Notes under the pieces: generated by a model
Seen by the model: the letters and a program-made list of their open reading frames with translations, nothing else
Told to the model about the DNA's origin: nothing
Databases searched by the model: none
Origin: Kyrpidia spormannii
Lineage (GTDB): Bacteria > Bacillota > Bacilli > Kyrpidiales > Kyrpidiaceae
DNA: 64,000 nucleotides
NCBI RefSeq assembly: GCF_002804065.1
Contig: NZ_CP024955.1
Coordinates: 868,001 to 932,000, forward strand
Direction: 5' to 3'
Made by a program: the position numbers and the translations under genes
Shown: positions 1 through 12,366 of the stretch, one piece after another
How positions within the stretch are numbered: position 1 is the first letter of the stretch
Layout: every line of letters starts with the position of its first letter

Positions 1-2
1 TG

Positions 3-2735
<2,733 letters not shown>

Positions 2736-2774
2736 TGACACGCGCAATCCGATAATATACGGGGAGGGATTGAA

Positions 2775-4172
2775 ATGGCGAAGGTGATCCCGGAGCTTGA
2801 GGAGTACCAGTACGGATTTCGCGATCCGGACATCGCGGTGGTCAAGTTTCAAAAGGGCTTGAACCGCAAAGTGGTGGAAGAGCTGTCGATGATGAAAAAC
2901 GAGCCGGGCTGGATGACCGATTTCCGCCTCCGGTCCCTGGAAATTTTCCTCTCAAAGCCCCTGCCGACCTGGGGTGGCGATCTGTCGGAACTCAATTTTG
3001 ACGACATCACGTACTATGTAAAACCCACCGAGCGGCAGGGCAAGACCTGGGAGGACGTACCCGAAGAGATCAAAACGACCTTCGACCGCCTGGGCATTCC
3101 CGAAGCGGAACGGAAGTTCCTGGCGGGGGTATCCGCCCAGTACGAATCTGAAGTCGTCTATCACAGCATCCAGAAGAATTTGGAGGAGCAGGGTGTCATC
3201 TTTACCGACACCGATACTGCCCTGCGGGAGTACCCCGAGCTGTTCAAAGAGTATTTTGCCACGGTGGTGCCCCCTGAGGACAATAAGTTCGCGGCTCTGA
3301 ATTCTGCGGTGTGGAGCGGCGGAAGCTTTATCTATGTCCCGAAAGGGGTCAAATGCGACGTGCCCCTTCAGGCGTATTTCCGGATTAACTCCGAGAACAT
3401 GGGGCAGTTCGAGCGGACGTTGATCATCGCCGACGAAGACAGTTTCGTGCACTATGTCGAAGGGTGTACGGCGCCGATCTACAGCACCGATTCCCTGCAC
3501 AGCGCGGTGGTGGAGATTATCGTGAAGGATCGGGCCCGATGCCGGTACACCACGATTCAGAATTGGGCGCCCAACATCTACAACCTTGTGACCAAGCGGG
3601 CGGTGGCCTACGCCGACGCCACGATGGAGTGGGTGGATGGCAACATCGGTTCGAAGCTGACCATGAAGTACCCGGCGGTCTATATGATGGGGCCGCGGGC
3701 CAAGGCGACAGTCCTTTCCATCGCGGTGGCGGGCAAGGGGCAGCACCAGGACGCCGGAGCCAAGGTGGTACACGCGGCACCGGACACCACTTCAACGATC
3801 ATTTCGAAGTCGATCAGCAAACAGGGGGGGAAGACGACCTACCGGGGTTTGGCGCATTTTTCGCCCCAGGCCCGGGGGGCCAAAGCGAACATCAAATGTG
3901 ACACCCTCATCCTGGATGAAAACTCGACTTCCGATACCGTGCCGGTGAACGAGATTTTGAATGATGATATCACGCTGGAACATGAGGCCACAGTTTCCCG
4001 GGTGAGTGAAGAGCAGCTCTTCTACTTGATGAGCCGGGGATTGAGCGAGGAAGAGGCCACCCGGATGATTGTGATGGGCTTCATCGAGCCCTTTACCCGG
4101 GAGCTGCCCATGGAGTACGCCGTCGAGATGAACCGGTTGATCAAGTTCGAAATGGAGGGCTCCATCGGCTGA
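2775..4172 (+). CDS. sufB: Fe-S cluster assembly scaffold SufB
   Basis: SufB is the main scaffold on which the SUF complex builds Fe-S clusters. At 465 residues it is the normal length, ending in the typical [15 protein letters not shown]. Strong family text includes [20 protein letters not shown] and [21 protein letters not shown] ggggaggg ribosome site lies just upstream. It follows sufU by 39 bases and appears to be the last classical suf gene of the operon. Confidence 0.97.
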   Translation: MAKVIPELEEYQYGFRDPDIAVVKFQKGLNRKVVEELSMMKNEPGWMTDFRLRSLEIFLSKPLPTWGGDLSELNFDDITYYVKPTERQGKTWEDVPEEIKTTFDRLGIPEAERKFLAGVSAQYESEVVYHSIQKNLEEQGVIFTDTDTALREYPELFKEYFATVVPPEDNKFAALNSAVWSGGSFIYVPKGVKCDVPLQAYFRINSENMGQFERTLIIADEDSFVHYVEGCTAPIYSTDSLHSAVVEIIVKDRARCRYTTIQNWAPNIYNLVTKRAVAYADATMEWVDGNIGSKLTMKYPAVYMMGPRAKATVLSIAVAGKGQHQDAGAKVVHAAPDTTSTIISKSISKQGGKTTYRGLAHFSPQARGAKANIKCDTLILDENSTSDTVPVNEILNDDITLEHEATVSRVSEEQLFYLMSRGLSEEEATRMIVMGFIEPFTRELPMEYAVEMNRLIKFEMEGSIG

Positions 4173-4270
4173 TCCGGCGAGGGCCGGAACAGTGCGGTCC
4201 CAGGTGCCGACCGCGCCGGCGGGACTGGCGGCGGAGGCCGGGTGTGGAGCTGGGCAAAGGAGTCGAAAAG

Positions 4271-4585
4271 ATGGCGTTGGTGAAAGTCGCATCGGTTGGA
4301 GAGTTGGAGCCGGGACAGATGAAGCGGGTGCAGTTGGGGGAGGCGGAGCTGGCCCTGTACCGGGTTGGTGACGAGTATTTTGCCACCGCCGACCTCTGTA
4401 CCCACGCCACGGCCTCCCTCAGCGAAGGGACGTTGGAAGGATATATTGTACAGTGTCCGAAACACGGCGGGCGGTTCGACGTGCGGACCGGTGCCGCCGT
4501 CCACCTCCCGGCTTTCACCCCGGTTCAAACCTACGAGGTGACGATCCGGGATGGGGGGGTCTGGATCGACGACGATGATGTGTGA
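4271..4585 (+). CDS. Rieske [2Fe-2S] ferredoxin-like protein
   Basis: A small soluble Rieske protein, about 104 residues. It contains the two ligand boxes CTH (in DLCTHATASL) and CPKH (in VQCPKHGGRF), spaced as in NirD or biphenyl/phenylpropionate dioxygenase ferredoxins. The start at 4271 is preferred because aaaggag lies 8 bases before it; an in-frame start at 4244 lacks such a site. It sits 98 bases after sufB and 22 bases before the Rrf2 gene, so it may be a late gene of the suf operon or a client of it. No oxygenase subunit is nearby, so the partner is unknown. Confidence 0.85.
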   Translation: MALVKVASVGELEPGQMKRVQLGEAELALYRVGDEYFATADLCTHATASLSEGTLEGYIVQCPKHGGRFDVRTGAAVHLPAFTPVQTYEVTIRDGGVWIDDDDV

Positions 4586-4606
4586 CGAGAACGGGAGGTA
4601 TCGCCC

Positions 4607-5056
4607 GTGAAATTATCGAACCGCACCGAGTACGGATTGCGGGCTTTGGTGACGTTGGCGGAGCGCTCCGGCGGAGCTCCCATGTCCACTCGACAAATCG
4701 CGGAGATTGAAGGGATTCCCGAGCCGTTTCTCGATCAGATCATGGTGCTGTTGCGCCGGGCGGGGATCGTGAAAAGCGTGCGGGGGGTCAATGGAGGCTT
4801 TCTACTGGCCCAATCCCCCGACCAGGTGTCTGTGGGGGAAGTGGTCCGGGTGCTGGAAGGATCTCTCCTTTTGATCGGATGTGTCGACGAGGAGAACGGG
4901 GATCTGTGGTGTGAGCGCATCCCCATCTGTCATACCCGGAAGGTGTGGGTGAAACTGAATGAAGGCATCGCCAAGGCCCTGGGGAGTTTGACCCTGGCTG
5001 AAGTGGTGGAAACGGATGAGCCGGCTTCAGCGGCCCGGGCCGGAAAGGGCGGATGA
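4607..5056 (+). CDS. Rrf2-family transcriptional regulator, probably Fe-S-sensing
   Basis: A 149-residue winged-helix regulator of the Rrf2 family. The N-terminal DNA-binding domain begins KLSNRTEYGLRALVTLAE. Three cysteines follow at 10- and 6-residue spacing in the stretch GCVDEENGDLWCERIPIC, the place where IscR/NsrR-type members bind an Fe-S cluster. It starts at GTG after gggaggt. Its place behind suf and a Rieske gene suggests feedback control of Fe-S assembly, although CymR-like cysteine control cannot be excluded. A strong hairpin follows at 5142-5181. Confidence 0.88.
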   Translation: MKLSNRTEYGLRALVTLAERSGGAPMSTRQIAEIEGIPEPFLDQIMVLLRRAGIVKSVRGVNGGFLLAQSPDQVSVGEVVRVLEGSLLLIGCVDEENGDLWCERIPICHTRKVWVKLNEGIAKALGSLTLAEVVETDEPASAARAGKGG

Positions 5057-5141
5057 GGTCGCAACTACCACCGGGTCAACGGGTGGCCGAGAAGAGGAGG
5101 GAGTTGTCCGCCGGGGCACGGGTCCCGAGCGTTTCCCCATG

Positions 5142-5181
5142 ACAAACCCCCTGGACAGAACGCATCTGCCAGGGGGTTTGT
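5142..5181 (+). terminator. Hairpin at end of suf/Rrf2 transcription unit
   Basis: A 13-bp perfect stem (acaaaccccctgg with its complement) is extended by a further caga/tctg pairing around the loop acgca. The T-run after it is short, so it may act in both directions between the Rrf2 gene and the convergent HAD gene. Confidence 0.7.
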
Positions 5182-5255
5182 CGCGTCCAGGGAGTCTCCT
5201 GGTTCGCCCGCTGTGAGGGGCCCGGAGACTTCCGCTCTTGCCTCCGGAACTGGTG

Positions 5256-6392
5256 TTACCGGTTGAGGATGCCGTGTAAGACGTCGGGCAGTTGGGTCAC
5301 ATCGTCCACAATCCAACGGACGCCCCGTTCTTCAAAAGACGCCCGGGCTTCTTGTCCACTGAGGCCCGTCAGGGTGGCGGCGAATCGGCAGCCGATTTTG
5401 CCCGCGGCCAGCCAATCGGCCAAGGAGTCGCCGACGATCAGAATGCGATCCGCCCCGGTCAGGGGCAGGGGGCGCCGTAAAAGCCGCAAAGCGGGTTCGT
5501 CCGGAACAATGGCCCGCAGATAGGTGAAAGGATGGGGTTTAGCCAGCGGTGCATACTGAGGAGCGGCGTTCTCCGCTTCCAGCACGTCGTCCGCCGTCAC
5601 AATCCGGCTGGGTTCAAAGGGGTCGAGCAAGTGGAGCGCCGACAGGGGGATCCGCGTTTCCATCCGCGGCCTTCCGGTCCCCATTCCCAGGAGCAGGTCC
5701 CGATCCCTCAGCCATTCCAGGATTTCCCGGATCTCCTCGGCGGGCCGGATTGGAATTTCATCGTACAAAAAGCCCCGTTTCTCCTCGTGGGGCGCCTGTC
5801 CATATCGTTCTCGGTAATGATCGGCCCCCAGGTACCACTCCTGGAAAACGTGCATCGTGACCGACCACAGGGCGCTCGTCCGGCCGAACTGATCGGTGGT
5901 CACGCCCGTCCACTCCCGGGCCCAGTCGTTTAACGCCCGGAGCAGCCCATGTTGAACTGCGTCGGTGTTCTGAAGGGTGTTCAGAAAGGCGGCAAAATCC
6001 GGTTGGAATCCGATGTCCCGCAACCGCCCCCCGATCTCGGGCAGAATTTGGCCGTCGAGGGGGCACTTCAGCCAAGACTCCACCTGGGCCCGGTCGTGGT
6101 GAAAAAATTGATGTAACCCCCGCAGGAGCTGGTAAGAGAACGACAGATAGACCATGTCCCAGTTGGAGTTGACACCCTTGCCTTTGAGGGCGTGAAGGAT
6201 TTCGTCGTTTAAAAAAACCTTTTCGCGAATCGACCGAATCTCTTCTTCCGACGGGGTCGCGGTAAAAGATCCTTCCAAACCGAGGTATCGGGGGCTGTAC
6301 AAAAGCTCCCACACTGCCAATGCCGATCCGTCAAAATATCGCTCTTCGCTGAGCAAAACGCCGTCTACATCAAAAAGAACCAGTTCGAGCAT
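5256..6392 (-). CDS. HAD-superfamily hydrolase
   Basis: A protein of about 378 residues with HAD motifs. The nucleophile motif is LFDVDGVLL at the N-terminus. A Gly-Thr-Gly-Arg segment (GMGTGRPRM) follows, and the acidic motif GDSLADWLAAGKIGC is near the C-terminus, followed by FAATLTG. The long insert between motif I and the core acts as a cap domain, which makes it larger than usual phosphatases. The ATG at 6392 is preferred because a G-rich site precedes it. The substrate cannot be read from the sequence; phosphoglycolate-phosphatase-like activity is one possibility. Confidence 0.8.
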   Translation of the reverse strand: MLELVLFDVDGVLLSEERYFDGSALAVWELLYSPRYLGLEGSFTATPSEEEIRSIREKVFLNDEILHALKGKGVNSNWDMVYLSFSYQLLRGLHQFFHHDRAQVESWLKCPLDGQILPEIGGRLRDIGFQPDFAAFLNTLQNTDAVQHGLLRALNDWAREWTGVTTDQFGRTSALWSVTMHVFQEWYLGADHYRERYGQAPHEEKRGFLYDEIPIRPAEEIREILEWLRDRDLLLGMGTGRPRMETRIPLSALHLLDPFEPSRIVTADDVLEAENAAPQYAPLAKPHPFTYLRAIVPDEPALRLLRRPLPLTGADRILIVGDSLADWLAAGKIGCRFAATLTGLSGQEARASFEERGVRWIVDDVTQLPDVLHGILNR

Positions 6393-6708
6393 GCCAACCC
6401 CCATCCAGAAACTGACCTGCGGCGCGCCTGTGCGTGATCCTCCGCAGTTGACCTGCCCCGCGGACGGCGCGCCTTCCCACGTCTATAAGAGTACCACGGC
6501 CACTCGGGCGGTGCACGGATTTTTTCCTGAATATCTAACGGAGTTGACCGGGTTTAGGGCCGAAGGAAGGCGCCCGGGCGCTGAGGCGGCAGGAATTTGC
6601 CCCGGCGTGTGGAAATACTTAATGCGCGGGCGATCTGCCGAGGGGCCGGCGTTCGGTGGGTGAACCCGGGCGCCGGCAACCGAGAAAGTACGAAACGGAG
6701 GGCGAAGG
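6393..6708. other. Intergenic stretch between divergent genes
   Basis: About 315 bases lie between the HAD gene (minus) and the enoyl-CoA hydratase (plus). I see a TTGACC at 6544 without a matching -10 box, and several GC-rich short inverted repeats, but no supported gene or RNA element. Promoters for both genes presumably lie here. Confidence 0.4.
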
Positions 6709-7494
6709 ATGAGCCAACGAACAAAGGTTCAGTGGACGAAAGAAGAAGGCTATGCGGTCATCACCGTGGACAACCCGCCTCTCAACGTCATGAGTGAACA
6801 GGTGGGCAGGGAGCTTGGGGAGTGTGTGGACGAGATTGCCGAAGATCCCGAAGTGGTGGCCGTGATTGTCACCGGCGCGGGAACCCGGGCTTTTATGGCT
6901 GGAGCCGATATTAAGGAGTTTCCCCAGCGGATGAAACCCGGGGCCGCCGGAGAGATGTCCCGGCAGCTGCATGACGTGTTGAACCGCTTGGATGACCTGC
7001 CAAAACCGACGATTGCCGCCATTCGCGGCTACGCCCTGGGCGGCGGTCTTGAGCTCGCCCTCGCCTGCGACATGCGCATCGCCGGGGAAAGCGCGCAACT
7101 CGGGGTTCCTGAGGTGAAATTGGGGCTCTTTCCGGGAGCAGGGGGGACCCAGCGCCTGCCGCGCCTGGTTGGCGAGGCCAAAGCGAAAGAGATGATGTTT
7201 ACCGGCGATCCTGTCTCTGCCGCCGAAGCTCGACAGATTGGGCTGGTGAACCAGGTGGTGCCGGACGATCAGGTGATGGAAGCCGCAAAAAACCTGGCCA
7301 AAACGATCACTCAACGCAGCTTGATGTCCCTTGGCCGGATCAAACGACTGGTCGATCAAGGCCTGGAACAATCCCTAAAAGAAGGTCTCCAGCTCGAGGC
7401 GCAACTCTTTGATGAAATTTTTCAGACGGAGGATGTTCGGGAAGGCGTACAGGCATTCCTGGAGAAGCGGGCCCCGAATTTCAAGCACCGCTGA
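6709..7494 (+). CDS. Enoyl-CoA hydratase/isomerase family protein
   Basis: A 261-residue crotonase-fold protein that probably hydrates enoyl-CoA in beta-oxidation or amino-acid breakdown. Visible family marks are the oxyanion-hole segments AGADIKEF and IRGYALGGGLELALACDMRIA, and the catalytic glutamate region PEVKLGLFPGAGGTQRLPR, which carries both acidic residues expected of true hydratases. It starts at ATG after a cggagggcgaagg ribosome site. It stands alone with its own terminator at 7504-7524, so the specific pathway is not shown by context. Confidence 0.9.
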   Translation: MSQRTKVQWTKEEGYAVITVDNPPLNVMSEQVGRELGECVDEIAEDPEVVAVIVTGAGTRAFMAGADIKEFPQRMKPGAAGEMSRQLHDVLNRLDDLPKPTIAAIRGYALGGGLELALACDMRIAGESAQLGVPEVKLGLFPGAGGTQRLPRLVGEAKAKEMMFTGDPVSAAEARQIGLVNQVVPDDQVMEAAKNLAKTITQRSLMSLGRIKRLVDQGLEQSLKEGLQLEAQLFDEIFQTEDVREGVQAFLEKRAPNFKHR

Positions 7495-7503
7495 CCCACG
7501 CCG

Positions 7504-7524
7504 CGGCCGCCTGGCGGCCGTTTT
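7504..7524 (+). terminator. Intrinsic terminator after enoyl-CoA hydratase gene
   Basis: A 7-bp stem cggccgc/gcggccg with a 3-base loop is followed directly by tttt. Confidence 0.75.
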
Positions 7525-7612
7525 CACGAATCGCCGGTGAGATCCGGTCCGGCCGCAGGCGGTGCTGATTCCCCCTACGGCCGACCAACCGGCCGGTTCG
7601 ATTTTTCGGCAA

Positions 7613-8089
7613 TCAGCCGTAGATGCGGCAACTCACATACCCGTAATCCCTGAATAGATCCAGTGGCTGGACGGTCAAAGCGGCCGAGGCCCGGGTGGAG
7701 GCGATGAGAAATTCCGCACTGTCCGGGGAGGCGAGAATCTCCTCCGGGGTCAGAAAGGCGGCCTCGGAGATCTCCCGGCCGTCCGGGCGGGGTTCAATGT
7801 TCGGATCCATGTCTTTTAAAGTCAGAACGATCAATGTGTCGTGCTTGCCGTTTCGCAACACCCCGGATCGGACGGCGATGATCCCGGTAGCCTCTCCCCT
7901 GCAGCCCGTCTCTTCCTGAATCTCCCGGGCAACCGCTTCTTCCAGGGTCTCCCCGCCGTGTACGAACCCCCCGGGCAACGTCCACAGACCTCGTGTGGGC
8001 CCGTAAGTCCTTTTGACCACGAGGATCTTGCCCTTTCGCTCCAGACGGCCCGCCACACCGAGCCATACGTCCTGATCCCGTGTTTCCAC
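7613..8089 (-). CDS. NUDIX hydrolase
   Basis: A NUDIX pyrophosphohydrolase of about 158 residues. The full Nudix box is present: [17 protein letters not shown] continuing into QEETGC, matching GX5EX7REUXEEXGU. The GTG at 8089 is chosen because agaggtggg lies a few bases upstream; a longer frame starts at 8152 without a clear site. The leader phrase [16 protein letters not shown] is like ADP-ribose or NADH-type pyrophosphatases, but substrate cannot be told. Confidence 0.87.
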   Translation of the reverse strand: METRDQDVWLGVAGRLERKGKILVVKRTYGPTRGLWTLPGGFVHGGETLEEAVAREIQEETGCRGEATGIIAVRSGVLRNGKHDTLIVLTLKDMDPNIEPRPDGREISEAAFLTPEEILASPDSAEFLIASTRASAALTVQPLDLFRDYGYVSCRIYG

Positions 8090-8221
8090 CCTATCCCCAC
8101 CTCTTTCCCACTCCTCGGGTCGGTTTGACATTCGCGGCGATCCTTGGCACACTGAAACCGACTTCGGGCGCTCCGGCGCCGCAAAATAGCGAAAAGATGA
8201 ACCGGAAAGGAAGGCGCCAGG

Positions 8222-8479
8222 ATGATCGCTATGTTGGTGATTTTATCATTGTTGACCCTTGTGGTCACCTTCGGCCTCGGATTTATCATTGACATGTTGA
8301 CGCCGTGGTGGACGAGCCTCGTCTTGTACGCGGCCTTGGTGGTATACGTCTTGATCCGCACGTCGGGGGTACTCCGGCCTTTTGACTGGACACTGGTCAT
8401 CATCGGCGCCGTGGGGGCAACGGCTAGCGGCCTTGTGATCCGGACGCTTAGAAGACGGGGTTTCCGTATGTTCGGCTGA
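8222..8479 (+). CDS. Small membrane protein, YuiB-like
   Basis: An 85-residue protein with three hydrophobic segments (about residues 3-25, 30-46 and 53-74) and a basic tail [10 protein letters not shown]. The first half, with the phrase GLGFIIDML, resembles the Bacillus YuiB family of unknown function. A gaaaggaagg ribosome site precedes the ATG. It is convergent with ppa. The family link is from memory and moderately sure; function is unknown. Confidence 0.7.
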   Translation: MIAMLVILSLLTLVVTFGLGFIIDMLTPWWTSLVLYAALVVYVLIRTSGVLRPFDWTLVIIGAVGATASGLVIRTLRRRGFRMFG

Positions 8480-8513
8480 CGAGGCGATGCGGAGATCACC
8501 CATTCCCCAGCTG

Positions 8514-8546
8514 AAAAAAACCCCCGTCCTGGTTGTCGGGCGGGGG
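8514..8546 (-). terminator. Intrinsic terminator of ppa
   Basis: Stem cccccg/cggggg at 8521-8546. On the minus strand it is followed by seven T residues (the A-run 8514-8520), placed 14 bases after the ppa stop. Confidence 0.85.
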
Positions 8547-8560
8547 CTGACCTGGAACCC

Positions 8561-9052
8561 TTAACCTTTGTAGCGCTGCCGGGCTTCGTCGAGGAGACGA
8601 CCGGCATCTTCAATTCCTCTCCACCCGTCGACCGTCACCTTTTTTCCTTCTAAGTGCTTATACACGGAAAAGAAATGGGCGATCTCATCGAGGATGTGGG
8701 GTGGAACGTCTTCGAGGGATTGCACTTGTTTCCACCGGGGGTCGTCCGTAGGCACCCCCAGGAGTTTCTCATCCTTCCCTTTGTCGTCCGTCATCAACAG
8801 CACCCCGACCACCCGAGACTCAATGACGCACCCGGGAAAAGTGGGGAAGGTGGTCAGGACCAAGATGTCGAGGGGATCTCCGTCTTCTGCCAATGTCTCT
8901 TGTATGTATCCATACTCGGTGGGATAATGCATCGGTGAATAGAGCACCCGGTCCAGGCGGAAGACGCCTTTCTCTTTGTCGTACTCGTACTTGTTCTGGC
9001 TGCCCGTGGGAATCTCAATAAATGCATCGACGATCAGCTTCTCCGTGGCCAT
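8561..9052 (-). CDS. ppa: Inorganic pyrophosphatase (family I)
   Basis: A soluble pyrophosphatase of about 163 residues that hydrolyses PPi to phosphate and drives biosynthesis. It carries the family signature DGDPLDILV, the substrate-binding phrases IEIPTGSQNKYEYDKEKG and YPTEYGYI, and KHLEGKKVTVDGW at the C-terminus. The ATG at 9052 has agaggagg upstream, better than the in-frame start at 9073. A near-consensus promoter lies at 9085-9113. Confidence 0.96.
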   Translation of the reverse strand: MATEKLIVDAFIEIPTGSQNKYEYDKEKGVFRLDRVLYSPMHYPTEYGYIQETLAEDGDPLDILVLTTFPTFPGCVIESRVVGVLLMTDDKGKDEKLLGVPTDDPRWKQVQSLEDVPPHILDEIAHFFSVYKHLEGKKVTVDGWRGIEDAGRLLDEARQRYKG

Positions 9053-9084
9053 TGTCCATCCTCCTCTGCTCATTTCACGATTGT

Positions 9085-9113
9085 ATTATACCGTATCCCA
9101 TCGGTGGCGACAA
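9085..9113 (-). promoter_or_regulatory. SigA-type promoter of ppa
   Basis: On the minus strand TTGTCG (9108-9113), a 17-base spacer and TATAAT (9085-9090), about 33 bases before the ppa start. Confidence 0.75.
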
Positions 9114-9180
9114 AAGCACCTGGTTTTGCTCTTTCGAATTGATCGCTGGAGTGAAGCTAGTTTATTACAAAAAATCGACC

Positions 9181-9209
9181 TTGACAGAGGTTGGTCGGCG
9201 GACTATAAT
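9181..9209 (+). promoter_or_regulatory. Consensus SigA promoter of DUF485-symporter operon
   Basis: TTGACA at 9181, an exact 17-base spacer and TATAAT at 9204. Both boxes are perfect, so strong basal expression is expected unless repressed. Confidence 0.88.
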
Positions 9210-9247
9210 ATACTATGTAGTGAGAATATTCTTAAAGGAGGGGTCGC

Positions 9248-9598
9248 ATGGTTGATCCGAAGATGAGGTCTGTAGAAAAGCGAGTCGAGGTATCGTATAG
9301 TTGGGAAGAGGTGGCATCTTCTCCAGCGTTCAGGCGGTTGATCGAGGGGAAAAAGCGTTTCCTCGTCCCGGCCGTGGTGTTCTTTCTCCTCTATTATTTC
9401 CTCCTGCCTTCCTTTGCTGGATGGGCCAAGTCGCTGATGGCCGTTAAAGTCTCCGGAGCGATCAACTTTGGGTACGTGTTTGCGCTGTCGCAGTTCGTCA
9501 TGGTGTGGGGCCTAGCCTGGCTATACGTGCGCAAAGCGAACCACTTTGACCGGATGGCCGAAGAAGTGGCCCAGGAAGTGAAAGGAGGGGGCGAATGA
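9248..9598 (+). CDS. DUF485 membrane protein
   Basis: A 116-residue protein with two hydrophobic segments (about 39-57 and 72-95) separated by a short loop, the DUF485/YjcH layout. The phrase [20 protein letters not shown] is characteristic. DUF485 genes are usually paired with acetate/cation symporters, as here; the exact role is unknown but a helper of the transporter is likely. An aaaggagg site precedes the ATG. The stop overlaps the symporter start by 4 bases. Confidence 0.88.
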   Translation: MVDPKMRSVEKRVEVSYSWEEVASSPAFRRLIEGKKRFLVPAVVFFLLYYFLLPSFAGWAKSLMAVKVSGAINFGYVFALSQFVMVWGLAWLYVRKANHFDRMAEEVAQEVKGGGE

Positions 9599-11100
9599 AT
9601 TCCGCATTTATCTTGTTTGGCATTATTGTTCTCATTACTTTGGCAATTACGTATTGGGCGTCGCGCAGAACCCGGACAACCTCGGAGTTTTATGCCGCCG
9701 GCAGGTCCCTCACGGGGTGGCAGAACGGACTGGCCATCTCTGGGGACTACATGAGCGCAGCGTCGTTTCTCGGGATTTCGGGTATGATCGCGTTAAGTGG
9801 CTATGACGGGTTTATGTACTCGGTGGGCTGGCTGGTTGCGTATCTCACTGTGCTCTTGATCGTGGCTGAACCGTTGCGCAATTCTGGTAAATATACCATG
9901 GCCGACGTGGTGTCGTTCCGGTTCAGCCCGGCCCCGGTGCGATCAATGGCGGCCCTGAGCACCTTAGTGATCAGTACGTTTTATATGATCGCCCAGATGG
10001 TAGGCGCCGGCGGTTTGATTCATTTGCTGCTCGGCCTCGATTACACCATGGCGATCTTGATCATCGGCGTGCTGATGGTCCTGTACGTGGTGTTCGGGGG
10101 AATGCTCGCCACCACTTGGGTGCAGATCGTGAAAGCGGTACTGCTCATGGGCGGAACGATTGTCATCAGTTTCCTGGTGCTGATGAATTTTCACTTCAGC
10201 GTCGGGGAAATGTTTCAGGCTGTGGTCGACAAGTACGGCCCCTCCTATTTGGAGCCGGGGTTGCGCTTTAAGAATCCCATTGACCAAATTTCTTTGGGTT
10301 TAGCGCTGGTCTTGGGGACGGCGGGATTGCCCCACATTCTGATCCGGTTTTATACTGTGCCCACCGCCAAGGAAGCGCGCAAATCGGTAGTGTGGGCCAC
10401 GGTGATCATCGGGGCGTTCTATCTCATGACCACGTTTCTCGGTTTTGGGGCTGCTGCCTTGGTGGGTAAAAACGAAATTCTCAAGCTGGACAAAGGCGGC
10501 AACATGGCGGCGCCACTTTTGGCCCAGCACCTCGGCGGCGACTTCTTGATGGCTTTCATCGCCGCGGTGGCTTTTGCCACGATTCTGGCGGTGGTGGCCG
10601 GACTGACCATTGCGGCCTCATCGGCCTTCGCCCATGATTTTTATTCCAACGTCATCCGCCGGGGACAGGCGACGGAAAGTGAGCAGGTTCGGGTGGCGCG
10701 GTATACGTCCCTGGTGGTGGGCGTAGCGGCCATTGCCTTGGGTATCTTGGCCCGGAACTGGAATGTGGCGTACATGGTGGCTTTGGCTTTTGCGGTGGCG
10801 GCCAGCGCCAATGTGCCGGTGCTCATCTTCTCCCTCTTCTGGAAACGGTTTAACACCGCCGGAGCGGTGACGGGGATGGCCGTGGGACTGATTTCTTCCC
10901 TCGTCCTGGTGTTTATCAGCCCGGCGGTGATGGATGCGAAATCGGCCATTTTCCCGCTCCAAAACCCCGGGGTGGTGAGTATTCCCCTGGGATTCTTGGC
11001 CGCGTGGTTGGGGACGTACGTGCAGCCTGCTGAAAAAGACTCGCATCGCAGGTTTGCCGAACTGTTTGTACGTTCTCAAACGGGGATCGGTGCAGAATAG
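9595..11100 (+). CDS. Sodium:solute symporter, acetate permease type (ActP-like)
   Basis: A 501-residue membrane transporter of the SSS family with about 13 hydrophobic segments. ActP-like text includes [15 protein letters not shown] in TM2, [10 protein letters not shown], and [20 protein letters not shown]. Pairing with DUF485 and the acetate genes elsewhere in the window suggest uptake of acetate or another short monocarboxylate with a cation. It is about 500 residues, slightly shorter than E. coli ActP. A terminator follows at 11165. Confidence 0.9.
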   Translation: MNSAFILFGIIVLITLAITYWASRRTRTTSEFYAAGRSLTGWQNGLAISGDYMSAASFLGISGMIALSGYDGFMYSVGWLVAYLTVLLIVAEPLRNSGKYTMADVVSFRFSPAPVRSMAALSTLVISTFYMIAQMVGAGGLIHLLLGLDYTMAILIIGVLMVLYVVFGGMLATTWVQIVKAVLLMGGTIVISFLVLMNFHFSVGEMFQAVVDKYGPSYLEPGLRFKNPIDQISLGLALVLGTAGLPHILIRFYTVPTAKEARKSVVWATVIIGAFYLMTTFLGFGAAALVGKNEILKLDKGGNMAAPLLAQHLGGDFLMAFIAAVAFATILAVVAGLTIAASSAFAHDFYSNVIRRGQATESEQVRVARYTSLVVGVAAIALGILARNWNVAYMVALAFAVAASANVPVLIFSLFWKRFNTAGAVTGMAVGLISSLVLVFISPAVMDAKSAIFPLQNPGVVSIPLGFLAAWLGTYVQPAEKDSHRRFAELFVRSQTGIGAE

Positions 11101-11164
11101 AGACCGGCGGTATGAAACGCCGGGGTGACGACTGGGTGGAATTGTCCGAAATCTGAACTTCGGG

Positions 11165-11187
11165 CCGCGCCGGTGGCGCGGTTTTTT
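11165..11187 (+). terminator. Intrinsic terminator after symporter
   Basis: Stem ccgcgcc/ggcgcgg with loop ggt followed by six T. Confidence 0.85.
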
Positions 11188-11269
11188 ATTCGGGTCTTTT
11201 CTTTTGCAGGCGTACAGCGGAACGTGGTACCATGACGGAGAGATGAAAGCGGGAGGAGGAGATGGGTTA

Positions 11270-12313
11270 TTGAGTCGGTGGATGGTGTGGCTATTGGTCA
11301 TTTCTCTGCCCTTGACGGTGATCGGCGAGTGGTTGCATTGGTCTGAGATCTTGTTGTTTTGGCTGGCATGTCTCGCCATTATTCCCCTGGCCGGACTCAT
11401 GGGACAGGCGACAGAGAGCATTGCAATTCTTAGTGGGCCTCGCATCGGGGGGCTTTTGAACGCCACCTTTGGGAATGCCGTGGAGCTGATCATCGGCTTT
11501 TTTGCGATTCGGCAAGGTCTGGTTCAGGTGGTGCAGGCTTCTCTTACCGGATCTATCCTCGGCAATTTGCTCCTGGTGGCGGGGCTGAGCTTTTTGATCG
11601 GAGGCATCCGATATCCCATCCAGACCTTTAACCGCCTGGCCGCGGGGACCAATGCCTCCATGATGCTGATCGGCGTGGTCATCGCTTTGGTCATTCCTGC
11701 TATTTTCACCCTACAGCGGCCAGCAATTGGGGTGGAACTGAGCGTTGGAGTGGCGGCCATCACTTGGGTGCTTTACCTGTTAGGTCTATTTTTCAGCCTA
11801 TTTACCCACCGGAACATTTTTAACTACGCCCAAGATCTACCAGATGAAGAAGCTCCTTGGGGCATGGCGCGGTCCGTCGGGGTGCTGGTGGTCGCCACTT
11901 TGGCTGTGGCCTATGAAAGTGAGATATTGGTGGGAACGATTGAGCACGTATCGAAAGCTTTTGGTTGGTCGGACGTGTTTATCGGGGTGATTGTGGTGGC
12001 CATCATCGGCAATGCGGCGGAGCACAGTTCCGCTGTATTGATGGCATGGCGGGACCGGATGGATGTGAGCCTGGAGATCGCCATCGGCAGCAGCCTGCAA
12101 ATTGCAATGTTCGTCGCCCCGCTGTTGGTGTTCACCAGTCTGGCCGTGGGGAATCCGATGACCTTGGTGTTCTCCTGGCCAGAGATCGCGGCCATGGTTC
12201 TCGGGGTGGCGTTGATTACCCTCCTCTCCTTGGATGGCAAATCGAATTGGCTGGAGGGGGCAATGGCGCTCGGGGCCTACGTGATTATGGGGATAGGGTT
12301 TTATCTGATTTAA
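11270..12313 (+). CDS. Ca2+/H+ antiporter, CaX family
   Basis: A cation exchanger of about 347 residues with roughly 11 membrane segments in two repeats. Each repeat bears the CaX alpha motif: LLNATFGNAVELIIGFFAI and GNAAEHSSAVLMAWRDRM, with the family's key acidic residues. A TTG start at 11270 follows gggaggaggag. An ATG at 11243 is in frame but too close to its possible site, so the start is uncertain. The likely role is calcium export driven by protons, as for Bacillus YfkE. Confidence 0.9.
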   Translation: MSRWMVWLLVISLPLTVIGEWLHWSEILLFWLACLAIIPLAGLMGQATESIAILSGPRIGGLLNATFGNAVELIIGFFAIRQGLVQVVQASLTGSILGNLLLVAGLSFLIGGIRYPIQTFNRLAAGTNASMMLIGVVIALVIPAIFTLQRPAIGVELSVGVAAITWVLYLLGLFFSLFTHRNIFNYAQDLPDEEAPWGMARSVGVLVVATLAVAYESEILVGTIEHVSKAFGWSDVFIGVIVVAIIGNAAEHSSAVLMAWRDRMDVSLEIAIGSSLQIAMFVAPLLVFTSLAVGNPMTLVFSWPEIAAMVLGVALITLLSLDGKSNWLEGAMALGAYVIMGIGFYLI

Positions 12314-12326
12314 CAAGGACGGGAAC

Positions 12327-12348
12327 GGGCCCGGAAGAACCCGGACCC
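12327..12348 (-). terminator. Weak hairpin between convergent genes
   Basis: Minus-strand stem gggtccgg/ccgggccc (one G-T pair) with a 6-base loop. The T content after it is modest. It lies after the transglycosylase stop and near the antiporter stop. Confidence 0.45.
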
Positions 12349-12366
12349 TCACGGCGGGCAGAGCTT

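Noticed and set aside
10618-11493. 291-codon minus-strand frame over the symporter end
   Set aside because: Arg/His/Pro-rich text with no domain, antisense to the symporter and antiporter genes; a GC-rich shadow frame.
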